Shown one piece after another: positions 23,712 to 26,593 of a stretch of 26,593 bases of DNA. This stretch comes from Collinsella sp. (GTDB lineage Bacteria > Actinomycetota > Coriobacteriia > Coriobacteriales > Coriobacteriaceae): NCBI GenBank assembly GCA_031292915.1, contig JAUMSH010000083.1:1-26593 (forward strand). Direction: 5' to 3'. The notes under the pieces are model-generated. The model was not told the origin of the DNA, did not search any database, and saw nothing but the letters and a program-made list of their open reading frames with translations. How positions within the stretch are numbered: the first letter of the stretch is position 1; every line of letters starts with the position of its first letter. A program made the position numbers and the translations under genes.

Positions 23712-25955
23712 ATGCGTAATTCTGTATCCGACGTCACGGACGCCGAGATTCTGGACGAGGCCCGCGAGGCTATGACCCAGGCTGCCTTCGATGCCGCCGA
23801 TGAGGCCAATGCTGCCCAGGCCGTCGAGTCCGCTACCGAGAGCCTGCCCGCCTTTGACGAGCTGGGCCTTTCCGACGAGATGCTTCGTGCTATCGAGAAC
23901 CTGGGCTACACGGCGCCGACGCCCGTGCAGGCCGGCTCCATCCCCGTGGTGCTCGAGGGCCGTGACCTGCTTGCCGCTGCTCAGACCGGTACCGGCAAGA
24001 CGGCCGCCTTTTTGCTGCCGACCATGAACAATTTGGAGCACATCGCTCCTCCCAAGCCCGTGCGCGAGCGCGGCGGCCGCAACCGTCGTCGCGGTGCTAA
24101 AAAGCCCGAGGGCAACGGCCGTGGCCCCGTGATGCTTGTCATCACCCCTACGCGCGAGCTTGCCCAGCAGATCGACGAGGTCGCGAGCAAGGTCGCCGAC
24201 GTCACCGGCCATGTCGCCGTGACCGTCGTGGGCGGCGTGAGCTACAAGCCGCAGACCGCGGCACTTAAGTACGGTTGCGATATCCTAGTTGCTACGCCGG
24301 GTCGTCTGGTCGACCTGATCGAGCAGGGCGCCTGCCACCTGGATGAGGTTAAGGTGCTGGTGCTCGACGAGGCCGACCGCATGCTTGACATGGGCTTTTT
24401 GCCCGCCGTCCGTCGCATTGTGCGCGAGACGCCGGCCGAGCGCCAGACGCTGCTGTTCTCGGCGACCCTCGACGAGGAGGCCGTGGGCGAGATCACCGAC
24501 CTGGTGAGCGACCCGGCCCGCGTAGAGATCGCGCCCGCCACGTCGACCGCCGACACCGTCGACCAGTTTGTGTTCCCGGTGTCCATCGAGGCCAAGAACA
24601 ACCTGCTGCCCGAGTTCCTCAAGAAGGAGGGCCCGGAGCGCACTATCGTCTTTATGCGCACCAAGCACCGCGCCGACAGCTGCTGCCGTCGTCTGGAACG
24701 TAAGGGCATCAAGGCCGCCGCGATTCATGGCAACCGCAGCCAGGCCCAGCGCGAGCGTGCCCTTTCGGCCTTCCGCGACGGTACCGTCGACGTGCTGGTG
24801 GCAACCGACGTGCTCGCCCGCGGCATCGACATCAGCGACGTGCGCTACGTCGTGAACTTTGACGTGCCGGCCGAGCCGACCGACTACATCCACCGTATTG
24901 GCCGTACGGGCCGCGCTGGCGAGCTGGGCTGGGCCATCACGTTTGTGACCGAGCAGGACGTCGACGAGTTCTACGAGATCGAGAAGCTCATGGACAAGAC
25001 GGCCGATATTTACGAAGCCGGCGACCTGCACGTGGGTCCCAACCCGCCCGCCGTTGACCCCGAGCGCGATCCTGCCGCCTTTAAGGTGAAGAAGAAGACT
25101 AAGCGCGGCAAGTCCAAGAGCAAGAAGAAGCTTGAGCAGGCGCGTCGCGACGGCAAGCGCAACGGCGATGACTACGGCGATGTGGCCGGTCGTTCCAACC
25201 GCGGTCGCGACGAGCGTCGCGGCGACGGCGAGCGTCCGAGCCGTCCCAAGCGCGGCGGCAAGACCCGCGTGCGCGAGGGCGTTCAGGCTCGCGTGGACGA
25301 GGCTGTTGAGAGCGTGGCCCGCGAGGTGGCTGCCGAGGAGCGCGGCGGTGCTGTCGAGCAGGCCCCGCGTGGCAACCGTGCCGAGCGTCGTGCCAAGCAG
25401 TTCCAGGGCGAGGCGCATCGCCGCCGCCGCGAGGACGAGGATCGCGGTGGCCGTCGTCGTGTCGAGCGCGAGGACGAGGGCCACGGTTCGCGCGGTGGCA
25501 AGCGCGGTGCGGGCGACCGCCGTCGTTCCGGTCGCGACGGCGAGCGCGGCGGGCGCGATGAGCGCCGTGGCGGCGAGGGCCGTGGTGAGCGCGGTGCCCG
25601 CGGTGGCGAGTCCCGTGGCGGCAAGCGCTTTGAAGAGCGCGGTAGCCGCGGCGGCGAGCGTCGCGAGGGTGTTCGCGGCAATGGCGGCCGCGGCGGCGCC
25701 GCTCGTTCTAACGAGTCGCGCGATCGTCGTGACCCGCGTGCCAGCCGCGATCATCGCGATGACTGGCGCAACTACGACGATACCCGCGAGGAGCGTCGCG
25801 GCGGCTATCGTGGTGGGCGTGGCGGCAACCAGGCCGGTTCCCGTGGCGGCCGCGCCGGCGGTCGCGATAACCGTGGCAGCTACGGCAACAGCCGTGGCGG
25901 CAAGCGCGGCGGCAGCTCCCGTCGCCCCGGCGACGGCGGCGGCAAGCGTAAATAA
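23712..25955 (+). CDS. DEAD-box RNA helicase with Arg/Gly-rich tail
   Basis: The protein has 747 residues from ATG 23712 (AAGGA 10 bp upstream; the in-frame start at 23676 is less likely). The Q motif is FDELGLSDEML..AIENLGYTAPTPVQ, Walker A is AQTGTGKT (90-97), then PTRELAQQ, TPGRLVDL, DEAD (219-222), SAT (250), VATDVLARGIDI and HRIGRTGR (from 394). It unwinds RNA with ATP, in ribosome assembly or mRNA decay. After about residue 455 a tail of nearly 290 residues is rich in Arg, Gly, Asp and Glu with many RGG-like words, probably disordered and RNA-binding. It resembles DeaD/RhlE-type enzymes; the tail prevents a firm choice. Confidence 0.95.
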   Translation: MRNSVSDVTDAEILDEAREAMTQAAFDAADEANAAQAVESATESLPAFDELGLSDEMLRAIENLGYTAPTPVQAGSIPVVLEGRDLLAAAQTGTGKTAAFLLPTMNNLEHIAPPKPVRERGGRNRRRGAKKPEGNGRGPVMLVITPTRELAQQIDEVASKVADVTGHVAVTVVGGVSYKPQTAALKYGCDILVATPGRLVDLIEQGACHLDEVKVLVLDEADRMLDMGFLPAVRRIVRETPAERQTLLFSATLDEEAVGEITDLVSDPARVEIAPATSTADTVDQFVFPVSIEAKNNLLPEFLKKEGPERTIVFMRTKHRADSCCRRLERKGIKAAAIHGNRSQAQRERALSAFRDGTVDVLVATDVLARGIDISDVRYVVNFDVPAEPTDYIHRIGRTGRAGELGWAITFVTEQDVDEFYEIEKLMDKTADIYEAGDLHVGPNPPAVDPERDPAAFKVKKKTKRGKSKSKKKLEQARRDGKRNGDDYGDVAGRSNRGRDERRGDGERPSRPKRGGKTRVREGVQARVDEAVESVAREVAAEERGGAVEQAPRGNRAERRAKQFQGEAHRRRREDEDRGGRRRVEREDEGHGSRGGKRGAGDRRRSGRDGERGGRDERRGGEGRGERGARGGESRGGKRFEERGSRGGERREGVRGNGGRGGAARSNESRDRRDPRASRDHRDDWRNYDDTREERRGGYRGGRGGNQAGSRGGRAGGRDNRGSYGNSRGGKRGGSSRRPGDGGGKRK

Positions 25956-25987
25956 CACACGCATCGCCCGCTAGAGCGAGGTGAACC

Positions 25988-26023
25988 AAGGGCCCCGAGC
26001 AACTACGCTCGGGGCCCTTTTTG
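25988..26023 (+). terminator. Rho-independent terminator after the helicase gene
   Basis: AGGGCCCCGAGC (25989-26000) pairs with GCTCGGGGCCCT (26007-26018), followed by a T-run. The AACTAC loop is short, so this is a strong terminator. Confidence 0.9.
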
Positions 26024-26131
26024 TTTGCCGTATCCGATCGCTAGTTCAAATGTGATTTCCTCGGGAATGCATCTAGAGGATGCCGTGGGCCTGTTTCCTA
26101 CCATGCGGCAATGGGTCCCATGGGGTGCGCC

Positions 26132-26364
26132 GTGCATTTTTTGGAGTATTCTGCAGTTCGAGTTGTCTGCATATGATTTGACGTCGTCAACGGTGGCTTT
26201 CGGATATCCCTAGCGAGCGTTCTGAGTCAGATTTCGTCGTTTTCCGGAGCAGGGGCGCGTCATTCTCGCCATGTCGGAACCCAAAATGACGCAGCGCCCT
26301 AAAGGTTTGCCCGCTCGGGGTATTGCTGGCGCGGTCACGTTGCAGAATACTCCGTTTTTTGCAC
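26132..26364. repeat. Noncoding region bounded by an inverted repeat, with inner hairpin
   Basis: GTGCATTTTTTGGAGTATTC (26132-26151, continuing to 26155) and the partner TGCAGAATACTCC...GCAC (26341-26364) are 24-bp inverted ends identical at 18 positions; the run of six bases in the middle is T6 on one side and A6 on the other. Between them GCGTCATT (26257-26264) faces AATGACGC (26285-26292). I see no gene inside. The whole 233 bp could be a MITE-like element. Confidence 0.45.
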
Positions 26365-26566
26365 GGGCCAGGATGGGGTACCTCGGGAGAACACGGCGGT
26401 ATCCCGTAAATATATACAATCTGTACCGTAATTTATACAAAACGAAGAGGCAGACGGTAGCGCACAGAGATGTGGTGTAAGAGGCGGGGCATGCCCCGCC
26501 TCCGCCCTTTCTTGAAAGGGAGGGGACACCGCCTAGAATTCGTCGTTGGAGTAATGAAGGTGACGA
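26365..26566. other. Noncoding DNA with perfect 22-bp palindrome
   Basis: An AT-rich stretch lies at about 26405-26445. GAGGCGGGGCA/TGCCCCGCCTC at 26481-26502 is perfectly self-complementary. CCCTTTC/GAAAGGG at 26505-26520 makes a second small stem. No T-run follows, so terminator function is unproven. Confidence 0.5.
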
Positions 26567-26593
26567 ATGGAAGGAAAGGCGATGCCCCAAGAA
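26567..26593 (+). CDS. Possible gene start, cut by right edge
   Basis: ATG 26567 and ATG 26582 are in the same frame; the second follows GGAAAGG at normal distance. Only a few codons are visible (ending MPQE), so neither the start nor the product can be confirmed. Confidence 0.25.

Noticed and set aside
23168..23809. 213-residue minus-strand frame across the dimer at 23302
   Set aside because: It runs through the palindromes and into the helicase gene, with no start signal or motif.
24285..25964. 559-residue Ala/Leu/Thr-rich minus-strand frame
   Set aside because: It mirrors the repetitive Arg/Gly codons of the helicase tail; hydrophobic look is an artefact of the complement.

Overview
The window looks like chromosome of a high-GC actinobacterium of the class Coriobacteriia, most likely Collinsella or a close relative. 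This rests on codon use, the gene set and the style of the intergenic repeats; no 16S or other marker gene is present, so the genus is an inference. I found 18 coding regions (one a transposase tail at the left edge, one a doubtful gene start at the right edge), two tRNA genes and many palindromic intergenic repeats.

Layout. 1-1230: end of an IS3-type transposase, two 46-bp hairpins, a small minus-strand gene related to the N-terminal domain of a MarR-like family, then tRNA-Gln and tRNA-Glu with promoter and terminator. 1231-3626: a TPR protein overlapping smpB, then an FMN-binding flavin reductase-like protein and a very short rubredoxin, a pair suggesting oxygen or redox defence. 3703-4959: mntH (Nramp) on the minus strand with a palindromic operator over its promoter. 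5481-11665: gltB and gltD, the two subunits of glutamate synthase. 12020-13996: a conserved hypothetical protein and a DUF559/VSR-like nuclease-fold protein. 14292-16227: a metal-dependent amidohydrolase and a membrane-anchored zinc-ribbon protein. 16374-19493: a minus-strand copper set, copA-copZ-csoR, with a C-tract/G-tract operator inside the copA promoter spacer. 19905-23123: an FHA-domain protein followed by a membrane Ser/Thr kinase with a DUF6273-like outer domain. 23712-25955: a DEAD-box RNA helicase with a long Arg/Gly-rich tail. 26024-26593: noncoding, repeat-rich.

The most unusual element is a family of 59-bp palindromes (17-bp arms, 25-bp centre), with 12 full copies in five intergenic clusters. 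Every cluster is a dimer or trimer with a repeat period of 80 or 81 bp. The copies flank the nuclease-fold gene on both sides and the FHA/kinase pair on both sides, and lie upstream of gltB and copA. The arms differ mainly by CG to TG or CA changes. At least four other palindromic repeat families share the window. I do not recognise the 59-bp family as a named element; it is the best candidate here for an undescribed system.
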